In this document: positions 25,561-35,212 of the stretch, one piece after another
How the letters are laid out: each line of letters begins with the position of its first letter
How positions within the stretch are numbered: position 1 is the stretch's first letter
Assembly (NCBI RefSeq): GCF_025742995.1
Contig: NZ_JAOVQM010000004.1
Coordinates: forward strand, 1 to 64,000
DNA from: Paracholeplasma manati
GTDB lineage: Bacteria; Bacillota_I; Bacilli_A; Acholeplasmatales; UBA5453
Reading direction: 5' to 3'
Length of the DNA: 64,000 nt
The notes under the pieces: generated by a model
The model's input: only the letters and a program-made list of their open reading frames with translations
Database searches by the model: none
What the model was told of the DNA's origin: nothing
Program-made: the position numbers and the translations under genes

Positions 25561-27288
25561 ATGAAAAAAATCTTAGAATTATTAAAGCCATTTTGGCGCA
25601 CACTGACGGTCTCATTGACCTTAAAAATGCTGGGGTCTATTACCGACCTTTTTTTACCATTTTTAATCGCTTATATGATTGATGATGTCATTCCAACGAC
25701 CACAACGGACAACCTTTGGCCAATCTATATGGTCGGTATATATATGTTTTTAATCGCCTTAGCGGGCTGGTTGATGAACATCTTTGCCAACCGAACTGCA
25801 GAACGGATTGCAGCTGAAGCGATTCGAGAGTTAAGGCATGAAGTATTTGAAAAAATCGAAGGCTTATCCTCTGCACAAATTGATCAATTTACCAGACCAT
25901 CATTAATATCTAGAATGACCACCGATACCTATAATTTATACAATTCTACTGCGGGTATTCAACGTTTAGGGGTTAGAGCACCAGTGTTATTAATTGGTGG
26001 TATTTTGATGTCATTCTTGGTTGACCCAATCTTAACATTGGTCATGATCGCGACATTACCATTCATTGGGTTGGTTGTTTACACCGTATCCAAAAAAGGT
26101 ATTCCTTTATACAAAGAAATTCAAGTGCGTGTTGACCGATTGATTCGTACGGTCAGAGAGTTCATCACAGGTGCGCGCGTCATTAAATCCTTATCGATGA
26201 GTGAACACGAACAACAACGTTTTGAAAAGGACAATCAACGCACGGTAGATGGCGAACTCAAAGCGAGCATCACGATGGCAAAAATCAACCCATTGATGAA
26301 TGGGATTGTCAACATTGGTCTGGTTTTGGTCTTGGTATTTGGGGCATTTCGTCTCGATCAAGGCTATGTTCAAAAAGGGGACATTACGGCTTTTGTTACC
26401 TATTTCACCATCATCTTGAATGCGATGATGTCGATTACAAGGGTATTCGTTATGTTATCCAGGGCACAAGCCTCTGGTGCCCGTATTGATGAAATACTCA
26501 ATGCGCCAAACGACATCCAAGATGGTACGGAAGATATTGTGGTGAACAGCAAATTACCACACATCGCCTTTAACCATGTGTCATTTTCTTATAATAAACA
26601 AAAATACAATGTAGAAGACATCTCATTTGAGTTATTCGAGGGACAAACCCTCGGTATTATCGGTTCAACAGGGTCAGGCAAGACCACTTTGGTCAATCTT
26701 TTGATGCGTTTTTACGATACCACCGATGGCGAAATCCTATATTATGGTAAGCCGATTCAAACCTTAAAGGTGAAGGATTTACGCAGTCGAATCGGATTGG
26801 TTTTACAACAAGATTTGATTTTCTCAGAATCTATTTATCAAAACATTCAATTCAATCGTAATAAAATTGGCCATTATGACATCGATATGGCAACCCGTAT
26901 CGCTCAAGCAGAGTTTATTTATGAACGAGAAGATGCGTTTGAAGCGATGATGGCGACCCGTGGGATGAATTTATCGGGTGGTCAAAAACAACGCATATTG
27001 ATCGCAAGAGCAATCGCTGGCAAACCAGATGTACTCATTTTAGACGATGCCTCATCCGCACTAGACTATCAAACCGATATGAAGATGCGTAAAAAACTCA
27101 ATGAGACGTTGGCTCATACCACTAAAATCATCATTGCCCAACGCATTTCTAGTTTAAAGGAAGCCGATTTAATCTTGGTCATGGATGAAGGCAAGATCAT
27201 TGCGAAAGGCACCCACGAAACACTATTAAAAACCTCTAGTACCTATCAACTGTTGGCGAAACACCAGATGGGAGGGGCAGCGTTATGA
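25561..27288 (+). CDS. Heterodimeric ABC exporter subunit 1 (degenerate-site Walker B)
   Basis: A 575-residue type IV ABC exporter: a six-span transmembrane domain (about 1-310), then the nucleotide-binding domain with Walker A GSTGSGKTT (about 367), signature LSGGQ (about 470) and Walker B LILDDASS (about 493). The catalytic Glu after Walker B is Asp, the mark of the degenerate site in BmrC/BmrD- or TM287/288-type heterodimers. The start at 25561 follows AGGAAG. It overlaps the next gene by ATGA. Likely a multidrug or lipid exporter; the substrate is not predictable. Confidence 0.92.
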   Translation: MKKILELLKPFWRTLTVSLTLKMLGSITDLFLPFLIAYMIDDVIPTTTTDNLWPIYMVGIYMFLIALAGWLMNIFANRTAERIAAEAIRELRHEVFEKIEGLSSAQIDQFTRPSLISRMTTDTYNLYNSTAGIQRLGVRAPVLLIGGILMSFLVDPILTLVMIATLPFIGLVVYTVSKKGIPLYKEIQVRVDRLIRTVREFITGARVIKSLSMSEHEQQRFEKDNQRTVDGELKASITMAKINPLMNGIVNIGLVLVLVFGAFRLDQGYVQKGDITAFVTYFTIILNAMMSITRVFVMLSRAQASGARIDEILNAPNDIQDGTEDIVVNSKLPHIAFNHVSFSYNKQKYNVEDISFELFEGQTLGIIGSTGSGKTTLVNLLMRFYDTTDGEILYYGKPIQTLKVKDLRSRIGLVLQQDLIFSESIYQNIQFNRNKIGHYDIDMATRIAQAEFIYEREDAFEAMMATRGMNLSGGQKQRILIARAIAGKPDVLILDDASSALDYQTDMKMRKKLNETLAHTTKIIIAQRISSLKEADLILVMDEGKIIAKGTHETLLKTSSTYQLLAKHQMGGAAL

Positions 27289-29066
27289 TGTATGCAGGCA
27301 AACAATCCCGCAAAAGCAATGACGGTTCACAAAAAGCCAAGAACCGTAAATACGTAGTTAAACGCTTATGGGATTATCTCATATTTTATAAGTGGCGTCT
27401 GGCTTTAGCCATTTTCTTAACCGTGATTTCTAACCTCTTATCCTTGGTTGGACCTTACCTAACAGGTCGTACGGTTTCTGCGATGGAAAACGGGGTTAAG
27501 TTCGATCAAGTGTTCCTATTTGCTGGACTGATGATAGTATTCTATATCTTAAGTTCAATCTTAAATTATTCATTGTCCATCGCGATGGTCAAAATCAGTC
27601 AAAGCGTTGTATATAAAATGCGTAAAGACGTCTTTGATAAATTAACCAAAGTCCCTGTATCATTCTTTGACCAAAATCAAACCGGGGACATCATCTCAAA
27701 AATCTCTTATGATATCGACACCATCAATACGTCACTCGCGACCGATGTGGTCTCGATATTCACCTCATTAATTACCGTAGTCATCTCCTTGGTCATGATG
27801 CTCATCATGTCACCAATTCTATCCTTGGTATTCTTAATTACCATCCCGTTGTCTTTCATTTTTACCCGAACATTGTCCAAAATCGTTAAGAAGAAATATC
27901 GTTTAAGAAACATGAAACTTGGCGAACTCAATGGGTTCTCTGAGGAAATGATTACAGGTCAAAAAACCGTTCAATCTTATGTTTCAGAAGCCGCTGTTTT
28001 AAGCCGTTTTGACATCATCAACGATGAAGCATCGGATGCTTCTTATAAAGCGGGGTATTATTCTACCGTGGTTGGACCGACTGTTAACTTCATATCGAAC
28101 TTATCTGTGACCTTGGTCGGTGTATTCGGTGGTTTATTGTATTTCAATGGTTCGATTGACTTAGGTAAACTCACCAGCTTCACCTTGTATTCTAGACGTT
28201 TCTCAGGTCCAATCAACCAAATGAGCAACATTTTGGCGGATATTCAAAGTGCGCTCGCAGCTGCTGAACGCGTCTTTGGATTGATTGACCTCAAAGAAGA
28301 AGTACTAGACAAAGACGACGCTACACCGTATGAAAATGTCAACGGTGAAATCGAATTTAATGCGGTTCAGTTCTCCTATGACAAGAAAACCCCAATCATT
28401 CAAAATCTAAGTTTTAAGGCTCAACCAGGCCAAGTGGTCGCGATTGTTGGTCCGACAGGGGCAGGTAAAACAACCTTAGTCAATTTATTGATGCGTTTCT
28501 ATGATGTGGATGGCGGAGAAATCATTGCTGATGGTAAAAACATCCAAGATTATACCCGTGACTCCTTGCGTCGGGCGTTTTCAATGGTCCTTCAAGATAC
28601 CTGGCTTTTCACCGGTTCGATGGCAGATAACATCGCCTATGGTAATGGTGAAGTCACCCGTGAACAAATCATTGAAGCCGCTAAGAAAGCCAAGATTCAT
28701 CATTTCATCGAAGCGTTGCCTCAAGGTTATGATACTGAACTCACCGATGAAGGACTCAATATCTCTAAAGGTCAAAAACAACTGTTGGTCATTGCGCGAG
28801 CGATGTTATCCAACACCAAGATGTTGATTTTGGATGAAGCCACATCGAATGTCGATACGCAAACCGAAATCCATATCCAGCAAGCCATGTTACAACTCAT
28901 GCAAAATAAGACCACCTTTGTCATTGCCCACCGTTTGTCTACGATTCAAAATGCAGACTTAATATTAGTCATCAAAGATGGCAATATTGTCGAACAAGGC
29001 AAGCACGACGAATTGATCCAAAAACAAGGCTTTTATAACAAACTCTATCAAGCGCAATTCGAATAA
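27285..29066 (+). CDS. Heterodimeric ABC exporter subunit 2 (consensus Walker B)
   Basis: A 593-residue partner of the preceding subunit. Walker A is GPTGAGKTT (about 388) and Walker B LILDEATS (about 515) retains the catalytic Glu. The signature motif is altered to ISKGQ (about 492) where LSGGQ is expected. This altered signature faces the Asp-bearing Walker site of subunit 1, giving one inactive and one active ATP site, as in BmrCD and TM287/288. An N-terminal extension of about 30 basic residues (QSRKSNDGSQKAKNRK) precedes the first span. Its terminator follows the stop. Confidence 0.92.
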   Translation: MMYAGKQSRKSNDGSQKAKNRKYVVKRLWDYLIFYKWRLALAIFLTVISNLLSLVGPYLTGRTVSAMENGVKFDQVFLFAGLMIVFYILSSILNYSLSIAMVKISQSVVYKMRKDVFDKLTKVPVSFFDQNQTGDIISKISYDIDTINTSLATDVVSIFTSLITVVISLVMMLIMSPILSLVFLITIPLSFIFTRTLSKIVKKKYRLRNMKLGELNGFSEEMITGQKTVQSYVSEAAVLSRFDIINDEASDASYKAGYYSTVVGPTVNFISNLSVTLVGVFGGLLYFNGSIDLGKLTSFTLYSRRFSGPINQMSNILADIQSALAAAERVFGLIDLKEEVLDKDDATPYENVNGEIEFNAVQFSYDKKTPIIQNLSFKAQPGQVVAIVGPTGAGKTTLVNLLMRFYDVDGGEIIADGKNIQDYTRDSLRRAFSMVLQDTWLFTGSMADNIAYGNGEVTREQIIEAAKKAKIHHFIEALPQGYDTELTDEGLNISKGQKQLLVIARAMLSNTKMLILDEATSNVDTQTEIHIQQAMLQLMQNKTTFVIAHRLSTIQNADLILVIKDGNIVEQGKHDELIQKQGFYNKLYQAQFE

Positions 29067-29090
29067 AGTTACCATGTGTAACTTTTTTCT
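29065..29090 (+). terminator. Terminator of the ABC exporter operon
   Basis: AAAGTTAC (29065-29072) pairs with GTAACTTT (29078-29085) around CATGT, followed by a T-rich run. Confidence 0.78.
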
Positions 29091-29127
29091 TTTTCTAATG
29101 TATAATGAAATTATAAGGTGGGATAAC

Positions 29128-30741
29128 ATGACATTCAAACAAGGCATATTTTATCAAATCTATCCACGTAGTTTTAAAGACGCCAACGGCGATGGCATTG
29201 GTGATATCAAAGGCATCATTTCAAAACTTGACTACCTCCTTCAACTGGGTGTGAATTATATATGGCTTTCGCCTGTATATGCATCACCCAATGTCGATTT
29301 TGGTTACGATATTAGTGACTATTTTTCAATCAACCCTGAATACGGTACGATGGCTGATATGGATAAACTGATTGCTGAAGGGAAAAAGCGTGGGATTTAT
29401 TTCGTGATGGATTTGGTCATGAACCACACTTCTAGTGAACACGCGTGGTTTAAATCCTCTTTAGATCCGAATAGTCCTTACCGTGACTATTATTTTCATC
29501 GTCCCGGTAAAGGTAATAAATTACCCAACAATTGGACCAGTTTTTTTGGTGAAAAAGCCTGGTCTAAAAATGCAGATGGAACTTATTATTTACACCTATT
29601 TGCCCAAAATCAACCCGATTTGAATTGGGACCACCCAATGATGTATGAAGAATTCAAAAAAATCATCTTATTTTGGCTCAATAAAGGCATCAAAGGATTC
29701 CGTTGTGATGTTGTGAATGTGATGTGTAAAACCGATTTAGAAAATGGTAAAAACCGTTTATTCTTGAAGGGGTTAGAAAAGTATCAATCCACACCCAAGA
29801 ACCATATGTATTTGAAACGTATTCACAAAGAACTCATCGAACCAAATGGGGCTTTTTTAGTGGGTGAAACCGTGATGATCAACACCCAGCAAGCCAATGA
29901 CTTATTAGGCACAGAATCTGAAAAAGAACTCGATATGATGTTTGGTTTTGAACATATGGATGCAGATCAATTTTTAGTTAAATGGTTCAAAAGAAAATTC
30001 AATCCAGATAAATTCAACCGTATTCTCACAAAATGGCAGTTAGAACTCCCATGGAATGCCAATTATTTTGAAAATCATGATCAACCCAGAAGTGTCTCAA
30101 GGTATGGGTCACTTCATTATCATAAAGAAAGTGCCAAAATGCTTTCGACCGTATTGTTAACACTCAAAGGTTCCCCTTTCATTTTCCAAGGTCAAGAAAT
30201 CGGGATGACCAATGTCGACTACAAATCATTAGATGAGTATATGGACATTGAGACAAAGAACATTTGGGCTTTAGCAAAAAAACTATGGATTCCTAAATTC
30301 TACCGTTGGCATATGATTAAAACGGTCTCTCGTGATAACGCTAGAAGCCCGATGCAATGGGATGCCAAAGGTGGGTTTTCAACGGGAAAACCATGGTTAA
30401 GAATAAACCATAATCAAACGATTATCAACGTGGAAGCCCAAACTGATGATGGTAATTCAATCCTAAGTTACTATAAAAGACTGATCAAAATTAGACAACA
30501 ACACCCCGTTTTGATCGACGGTGATTTTGTCCCACTGGTGATTAAAAAAGGCGTATTTGCTTATCACCGCGTATTAGGCAATCAAAAGATTTTAGTGGTG
30601 GTGAACATGTCATCCAAATACCGTAAATTCAAACATTCGATGGATGGCGAGATTCTTTTACAAAACTATCCACCGCTTGAAATGAAACGTTTGAGACCAT
30701 ATGAAGCGAGAATCATCGAGGTTCAAAATGACCAAGTCTAA
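29128..30741 (+). CDS. GH13 alpha-glucosidase (oligo-1,6-glucosidase type)
   Basis: A cytosolic 537-residue glycoside hydrolase. The start FYQIYPRSFKDANGDGIGD includes the calcium-type loop common to GH13 subfamily 31. The nucleophile is D194 in FRCDVVN, the acid/base E247 in VGETV and the transition-state Asp D318 in NHDQPR; ARSPMQWD also marks this group. No signal peptide, so it acts on imported oligosaccharides, probably those brought in by the overlapping symporter gene. Isomaltose- or trehalose-phosphate-type substrates cannot be told apart. AAGGTGG precedes the ATG. Confidence 0.9.
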   Translation: MTFKQGIFYQIYPRSFKDANGDGIGDIKGIISKLDYLLQLGVNYIWLSPVYASPNVDFGYDISDYFSINPEYGTMADMDKLIAEGKKRGIYFVMDLVMNHTSSEHAWFKSSLDPNSPYRDYYFHRPGKGNKLPNNWTSFFGEKAWSKNADGTYYLHLFAQNQPDLNWDHPMMYEEFKKIILFWLNKGIKGFRCDVVNVMCKTDLENGKNRLFLKGLEKYQSTPKNHMYLKRIHKELIEPNGAFLVGETVMINTQQANDLLGTESEKELDMMFGFEHMDADQFLVKWFKRKFNPDKFNRILTKWQLELPWNANYFENHDQPRSVSRYGSLHYHKESAKMLSTVLLTLKGSPFIFQGQEIGMTNVDYKSLDEYMDIETKNIWALAKKLWIPKFYRWHMIKTVSRDNARSPMQWDAKGGFSTGKPWLRINHNQTIINVEAQTDDGNSILSYYKRLIKIRQQHPVLIDGDFVPLVIKKGVFAYHRVLGNQKILVVVNMSSKYRKFKHSMDGEILLQNYPPLEMKRLRPYEARIIEVQNDQV

Positions 30742-32116
30742 CCGTTTTACATTTGGTGTCGGGACCATTGGTCGCGACATGAGTTATACCTTGATTTCGA
30801 TGTATTTAATGTTTTACCTCACCGATATCATGGATTTGAATGCACAAATGATTTTAATCTTGACCGCCATCATTGTTACCATTCGTGTATTTGACGCATT
30901 TAATGACCCGTTTATGGGGGTTATTGTGGATAATACCCGTTCTAGATTTGGTAAATTTAAACCGTGGATATTCGTTGGTTTAGTCGGATCTGCCATCACT
31001 TCGGTACTGATGTTTAGCGATTTCGGATTGACAGATACCGCATTCATCATTGTTTTCACATTGTCTTATGTCCTCTGGGAACTCTTTTTCACCATGAATG
31101 ATATTGCTTATTGGTCGATGTTACCAGCCTTAACGCAAGATCAAAAAGAACGTGAAGAAATTGGCTCATGGGCTAGGGTATTCGCGAATTTAGGGGTATT
31201 CATCGTGGTAGGTGGATTGATTCCCATCACGAATTATTTTAAAAACGATTTAAACATGACAGAACAAAATGCATTCTTTACATTTGTTTTCATCAGTGCG
31301 ATACTGATGGTCATCGGTCAATTGGTGACCATTCGTTTTACCAAAGTAGAAGTGCATTTCGCGAAAGTTGAACAAACCAAAATCAGCGAAATGTTTGGAG
31401 TCATTCTTAAAAATGACCAGTTATTATGGGCAGCCATCGCGATGAGTTTATTTATGACAGGGTATATGATTACCACTAATTTTGGACTACACTTTTTCAA
31501 ATATGCTTATAAAGATGAAAGTATGTATGGTGTATTTGGTATTGTTTTAGGGGCATCTCAAATGGTGGCGTTACTCGTATTTAGATTTCTATCGAATCAA
31601 TTTACACGCAAACAGTTATTCACAGGTGCCATTGGTTTGGTCTTATTGGGCTATGTATTGTTTTTTATCGCACCCATGGACATCATTTGGATTGGTTTGG
31701 CTGGTATCATCATGTTCTTTGGACAAGGGATGTTACAATTGATCATTCTTGTTTTACTAGCAGATACGGTTGAATATGGACACTATAAGTTAGGCAAACG
31801 GAATGAATCTGTGAGCTTCGCGATTCAGCCGTTTGTCAACAAATTATCTGGTGCTATCGCATCCTTGGTGATTGGCGTTACATTGGTTTGGATTGGCATC
31901 ACTGAAGTCACATCGCCATCTGAAGTGACCGATACCGATGTTTTATACTTAAAATTATCGATGTTGGTTTTGCCAGTCATTTTGATTATTGCCAGTTACT
32001 TGATTTATTATAAATGCTATAAAATTGATAAAAAAATGTATGATCAAATTATTGAAACCTTAAAAAAACGCGATGATGAATTTTTGGCTCAAAATGAAGA
32101 TAATAAAATTAGTTAG
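30728..32116 (+). CDS. GPH-family sugar:cation symporter (MelB-like MFS)
   Basis: A 462-residue, 12-span transporter of the glycoside-pentoside-hexuronide family. The diagnostic loop FNDPFMGVIVDNTRSRFGK lies at about 60-80, and WSMLPALTQDQKERE is the conserved cytosolic segment. Members couple sugar uptake to sodium or protons. It overlaps the alpha-glucosidase gene by 14 bases, with GAGG as ribosome site inside that gene, so the two are an uptake-and-cleavage pair for a glucoside. Confidence 0.9.
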   Translation: MTKSNRFTFGVGTIGRDMSYTLISMYLMFYLTDIMDLNAQMILILTAIIVTIRVFDAFNDPFMGVIVDNTRSRFGKFKPWIFVGLVGSAITSVLMFSDFGLTDTAFIIVFTLSYVLWELFFTMNDIAYWSMLPALTQDQKEREEIGSWARVFANLGVFIVVGGLIPITNYFKNDLNMTEQNAFFTFVFISAILMVIGQLVTIRFTKVEVHFAKVEQTKISEMFGVILKNDQLLWAAIAMSLFMTGYMITTNFGLHFFKYAYKDESMYGVFGIVLGASQMVALLVFRFLSNQFTRKQLFTGAIGLVLLGYVLFFIAPMDIIWIGLAGIIMFFGQGMLQLIILVLLADTVEYGHYKLGKRNESVSFAIQPFVNKLSGAIASLVIGVTLVWIGITEVTSPSEVTDTDVLYLKLSMLVLPVILIIASYLIYYKCYKIDKKMYDQIIETLKKRDDEFLAQNEDNKIS

Positions 32117-32125
32117 ACGAACCCC

Positions 32126-32154
32126 TTGTTTTAAACTATTGCATAGTGTATAAT
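32126..32154 (+). promoter_or_regulatory. Promoter of the cold-shock gene
   Basis: TTGTTT (32126-32131), 17-base spacer, TATAAT (32149-32154). The leader of about 55 bases is short for a cold-shock mRNA. Confidence 0.6.
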
Positions 32155-32211
32155 GTTTTTAGGTGAGTTGAATAACCACCCAGAATTTTTCAAGTAAGGA
32201 GTTAAGTTTTC

Positions 32212-32409
32212 ATGACAGGCAAAGTTAAATGGTTCGATGCTGAAAAAGGTTACGGCTTTATTTCAACATCAGAAGGCAAAGATGTGTTTGTACACTTCAG
32301 CGCTATCCAAGCTGATGGTTACAAAGCATTAGCAGAAGGCGACCAAGTTGAATTTGAAGTTAAAGAAGGCGACCGCGGCCCACAAGCTGCTAAGGTTGTT
32401 AAATTATAA
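32212..32409 (+). CDS. Cold-shock protein (CspA family)
   Basis: A 65-residue single-stranded nucleic acid-binding OB-fold protein. RNP1 KGYGFIS and RNP2 VFVHF are present, and the opening [11 protein letters not shown] is typical. Acts as RNA chaperone at low temperature and in growth. Preceded by AAGGAG, followed by a terminator; single-gene unit. Confidence 0.97.
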   Translation: MTGKVKWFDAEKGYGFISTSEGKDVFVHFSAIQADGYKALAEGDQVEFEVKEGDRGPQAAKVVKL

Positions 32410-32432
32410 TTTTAAAATAACAAGGTAAGCAG

Positions 32433-32461
32433 AAGGACTGAATTTCAGTCCTTTTTCTTTT
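32433..32461 (+). terminator. Terminator of the cold-shock gene
   Basis: AAGGACTG (32433-32440) pairs with CAGTCCTT (32446-32453), then TTTCTTTTT. Confidence 0.88.
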
Positions 32462-32499
32462 TATCATTAAACTGAAAACGTTTTTATCGATAACTTGGG

Positions 32500-32528
32500 T
32501 TGACAATGTTTAAAATTGCTAGTATTCT
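32500..32528 (+). promoter_or_regulatory. Promoter of the lysine-riboswitch operon
   Basis: A consensus -35 TTGACA (32500-32505), 17-base spacer, and -10 TATTCT (32523-32528). It is the only perfect -35 I trust in the window. Transcription would start about 32535, just before the aptamer. Confidence 0.75.
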
Positions 32529-32545
32529 ATATGCAAACAAAAAAA

Positions 32546-32703
32546 GTTTAGAGGTAGCGATGTATCATAGTACAGTGTAGAGCAGGCATGCGACGACACA
32601 CTCGAAAGGTAACCATCGCCGAATGAGGACTTAGGCATAGGTCAATCATGGGGTTATAGGGAACACTTATAACACTCCTACACACAAATGTAGAGGCGCT
32701 AAC
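32546..32703 (+). ncRNA. Lysine riboswitch (L box) aptamer
   Basis: The leader matches the L-box order: AGAGGTAGCGA at the 5' side of P1/P2, AGTA (loop E type, 32568-32571), GAAAGG, CGCCGAA, then three further hairpins and closing AGAGGCGCTAAC. The hairpins are ATGA...TCAT, GTTATA/TATAAC and CTACA/TGTAG. The five-helix junction and these conserved blocks are the features of the Bacillus lysC leader. A terminator follows at 32736, and an amino-acid ABC importer is downstream. Lysine binding should favour termination. Confidence 0.88.
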
Positions 32704-32735
32704 GAATGTAAAAAATTTCTTTTTATTTCGTGTTG

Positions 32736-32761
32736 AAGGCGTCCTATGGGACGCTTTTTTT
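32736..32761 (+). terminator. Riboswitch-controlled terminator
   Basis: GCGTCC (32739-32744) pairs with GGACGC (32749-32754), extended by AAG/TTT, then T-run. GGCGC at the aptamer 3' end can pair with GCGTC, offering an antiterminator. Confidence 0.85.
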
Positions 32762-32787
32762 GTTAAAAAAATAGGAGGTCTTCGACA

Positions 32788-33606
32788 ATGAGAAGAATGT
32801 TTGTAGTATTAACCGTTTTATTTGCATTAACCTTGTCTGCATGTAGCACATCGAGCTACGAAGTAGAAGAAGGTAATACCTTGGTGGTTGGGTTAGAAGC
32901 AGCGTATGCACCATACAACTGGACAACCCAAGCACAAAATGAATTTACAGTACCACTATCAGGTCAACCGGGTGCGTACGTCGATGGTTATGATGTTGTG
33001 GTAGCACAATACATCGCCGATGAACTTGGCTTGGTTCTAGAAGTCAAAGCGATTGAATGGGATGGTTTGATTCCGGCACTACAAGCAGGACAAATCGATG
33101 TGATTATCGCTGGTATGAGTCCAACATCCGAACGTGCACAAACCGTTAATTTTTCAAGTGAATATTACAGAGCACAACAAGTGATGGTTGTTAGAACCGA
33201 TTCAAGCTTCGCTGCCGCAACCACATTGGCTGGTTTCACTGGTGCTAAAGTTGTTGCGCAATTGGGTACATTACAAGATGATTTGATCGATCAAATTCCA
33301 AGTGTCGTTCATCAAACACCCCTCGATTCGTATAACGCTTTAACCAATTCAGTATTGAGTGGGGTTGCTGACGCATTCATCGCTGAATTGCCAGTGGCGA
33401 TGTCCATTGTTCAATCCAACTCAAACTTAACGTTCATTAACTTTACCGGGTCCAATGGATTCACTGTTTCTGAAGAAGATATCACCACAGCAGTTGCGCT
33501 TAGAAAAAGAGACACTGCTTTACTTGAAGCCATCAATGGTGTTTTAGCTGAACTATCGGTTGAAACCCGTGATGCTTGGATGCTAGCAGCCCTCAATAGA
33601 CAATAA
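32788..33606 (+). CDS. Amino-acid ABC transporter substrate-binding lipoprotein (probably lysine)
   Basis: A 272-residue extracytoplasmic solute-binding protein of family 3. The lipobox LSAC places the lipidated Cys at residue 19. VVGLEAAYAPYNW and GYDVVVAQYIADELG are the usual first-lobe strings, and GLIPALQAGQIDVIIAGMSPTSER forms the substrate-contact region. The lysine riboswitch upstream points to lysine as ligand, or a basic amino acid set including it. The stop codon is followed at once by the permease ATG. Confidence 0.92.
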   Translation: MRRMFVVLTVLFALTLSACSTSSYEVEEGNTLVVGLEAAYAPYNWTTQAQNEFTVPLSGQPGAYVDGYDVVVAQYIADELGLVLEVKAIEWDGLIPALQAGQIDVIIAGMSPTSERAQTVNFSSEYYRAQQVMVVRTDSSFAAATTLAGFTGAKVVAQLGTLQDDLIDQIPSVVHQTPLDSYNALTNSVLSGVADAFIAELPVAMSIVQSNSNLTFINFTGSNGFTVSEEDITTAVALRKRDTALLEAINGVLAELSVETRDAWMLAALNRQ

Positions 33607-34364
33607 TGTTTTTAGATGTTTTAGCCAGCCTGCCACCACAAAGTGATTTCTTTGGCACCATTATTTACATCATTCAGTCCTATTATAAAATCATTTTATA
33701 TGGGTTGAGTGTGACCATTTTATTATCCGTCGTAGGTACCTTCGGCGGATTTATCCTCGCCATGGGTGTGACCCAAGCGCGTGTGGTCAAAATCGATGTC
33801 AAACGTGACCCTGTATTTGTTAAAATATACAAAGCAGTCTTTAGACAACTCGCCATCGTGTATGTCACCATTTTTAGAGGAACACCGATGATTGTCCAAG
33901 CGATGATCATCTATTATGGGATTGCGAGTGCAGGCATTTTTGCTTGGTGGAGTCCACTACCAGCCGGTTTAATCATTGTTACCATCAATACCACCGCCTA
34001 TATTTCAGAGGTTTTAAGGGGTGGATTACAAGCTGTAGACCCTGGCCAAATGGAAGCTGCTAGAACATTAGGCATGAGTCACAGGCAAGCGATGCGTAAA
34101 GTGATGTGGCCACAGGCGATTAAAAATGCTTTACCAGGGGTGGGCAATGAATTCGTTGTCAACCTAAAAGATACCGCTGTTTTATCGGTCATTTCAGTCG
34201 TTGATTTATTCTATTCTGTGCGACAAGGGGCATCTGCCACTTATCGCTATTATGAGTCGTTTATGATTGCGGCGATACTGTATTTGATGCTCACCTATTT
34301 ATCATCTAAATTGGTGGATTATCTATCGAAACGCTTAGATACCACTGCGGAGGTGAACGCATGA
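33606..34364 (+). CDS. Amino-acid ABC transporter permease (probably lysine)
   Basis: A 252-residue membrane permease of the His/Glu/Gln/Arg family. It has about five spans, and the EAA loop [20 protein letters not shown] contacts the ATPase. [16 protein letters not shown] is a family string. Its first base is the last base of the preceding stop codon, and it overlaps the ATPase gene by ATGA. Substrate assignment comes from the riboswitch, not from the protein. Confidence 0.93.
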   Translation: MFLDVLASLPPQSDFFGTIIYIIQSYYKIILYGLSVTILLSVVGTFGGFILAMGVTQARVVKIDVKRDPVFVKIYKAVFRQLAIVYVTIFRGTPMIVQAMIIYYGIASAGIFAWWSPLPAGLIIVTINTTAYISEVLRGGLQAVDPGQMEAARTLGMSHRQAMRKVMWPQAIKNALPGVGNEFVVNLKDTAVLSVISVVDLFYSVRQGASATYRYYESFMIAAILYLMLTYLSSKLVDYLSKRLDTTAEVNA

Positions 34365-35101
34365 ATCCCATCATCCGTGTAGAGAATTTAACCAAAAAAT
34401 TTGATGACCGCATCATCCTTAACAGCATTAATTTAACCGTTAATCCAAAAGAAGTGATCACTTTAATCGGGTCATCTGGGTCAGGAAAAACCACCTTATT
34501 GCGTTGTTTAAACTTACTGAATGAACCCAATAGTGGACACATATTTTTTGAAGATAAAGACTTAATGGATCCGACCACTGATATCAACAAACTCCGTGAA
34601 CACATGGGGATGGTCTTCCAACAATTCAATTTATTCAATAATAAAAATGTATTGGATAATTGCATCATGGCGCCGATGCTACGTCTTGGGTTAAGCAAGA
34701 AAGAAGCCACCGATCGCGCTGTGATGTATTTGACAAAAGTGGGTTTAAAAGACTTTATCAAACAAGATGTTAGACGTTTATCCGGGGGACAAAAACAAAG
34801 GGTAGCCATCGCAAGAGCACTTTGTATGGAACCCAAAGTCATGTTATTTGATGAACCCACATCCGCACTTGATCCTGAAATGGTAGGAGAGGTCCTTTCA
34901 GTCATCAAGACATTGCGCGATGAAGGGATGACGATGGTCATTGTCACCCATGAAATGGGTTTTGCAAAAGAAGTCTCGGATCGTATTTTATTCATGGATC
35001 AAGGCATTGTCCTCGAAGAAAATAATCCAGAGGATTTCTTCAATCGCCCAAAAGAAGAAAGAACCAAACAATTTTTAAATCGTGTGATTCAACACATTTA
35101 A
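34361..35101 (+). CDS. Amino-acid ABC transporter ATPase (probably lysine)
   Basis: A 246-residue nucleotide-binding subunit of a polar amino-acid importer. Walker [10 protein letters not shown] (about 37), Q-loop FQQFNLF, signature RLSGGQKQR (about 140), Walker [13 protein letters not shown] and the H-loop VTHEM are all intact. It closes the three-gene importer operon controlled by the lysine riboswitch, and a terminator follows. Confidence 0.95.
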   Translation: MNPIIRVENLTKKFDDRIILNSINLTVNPKEVITLIGSSGSGKTTLLRCLNLLNEPNSGHIFFEDKDLMDPTTDINKLREHMGMVFQQFNLFNNKNVLDNCIMAPMLRLGLSKKEATDRAVMYLTKVGLKDFIKQDVRRLSGGQKQRVAIARALCMEPKVMLFDEPTSALDPEMVGEVLSVIKTLRDEGMTMVIVTHEMGFAKEVSDRILFMDQGIVLEENNPEDFFNRPKEERTKQFLNRVIQHI

Positions 35102-35108
35102 ACCTAAT

Positions 35109-35150
35109 GACACGAGCATCTTCGGATGTTAACGTGTCTTTTTTCTTTTT
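35109..35150 (+). terminator. Terminator of the importer operon
   Basis: GACACG (35109-35114) pairs with CGTGTC (35133-35138), with inner GCATC-TTCG-GATGT, then T-rich run. Confidence 0.85.
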
Positions 35151-35174
35151 AACGTTGAATGATAGCGTTTTTAT

Positions 35175-35183
35175 TGTTATAAT
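35175..35183 (+). promoter_or_regulatory. Extended -10 promoter of the Fic gene
   Basis: TGtTATAAT, 30 bases before the ATG at 35213. Confidence 0.5.
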
Positions 35184-35212
35184 AACATTATAAGAAACGG
35201 GAGTGAAATGAT

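Noticed and set aside
32744-32935. A 63-residue minus-strand frame across the riboswitch terminator.
   Set aside because: It overlaps a terminator and the signal peptide of the binding protein, and has no support.
34306-34995. A 229-residue minus-strand frame over the importer ATPase.
   Set aside because: It is antisense to a clearly conserved gene and has no ribosome site or family motif.
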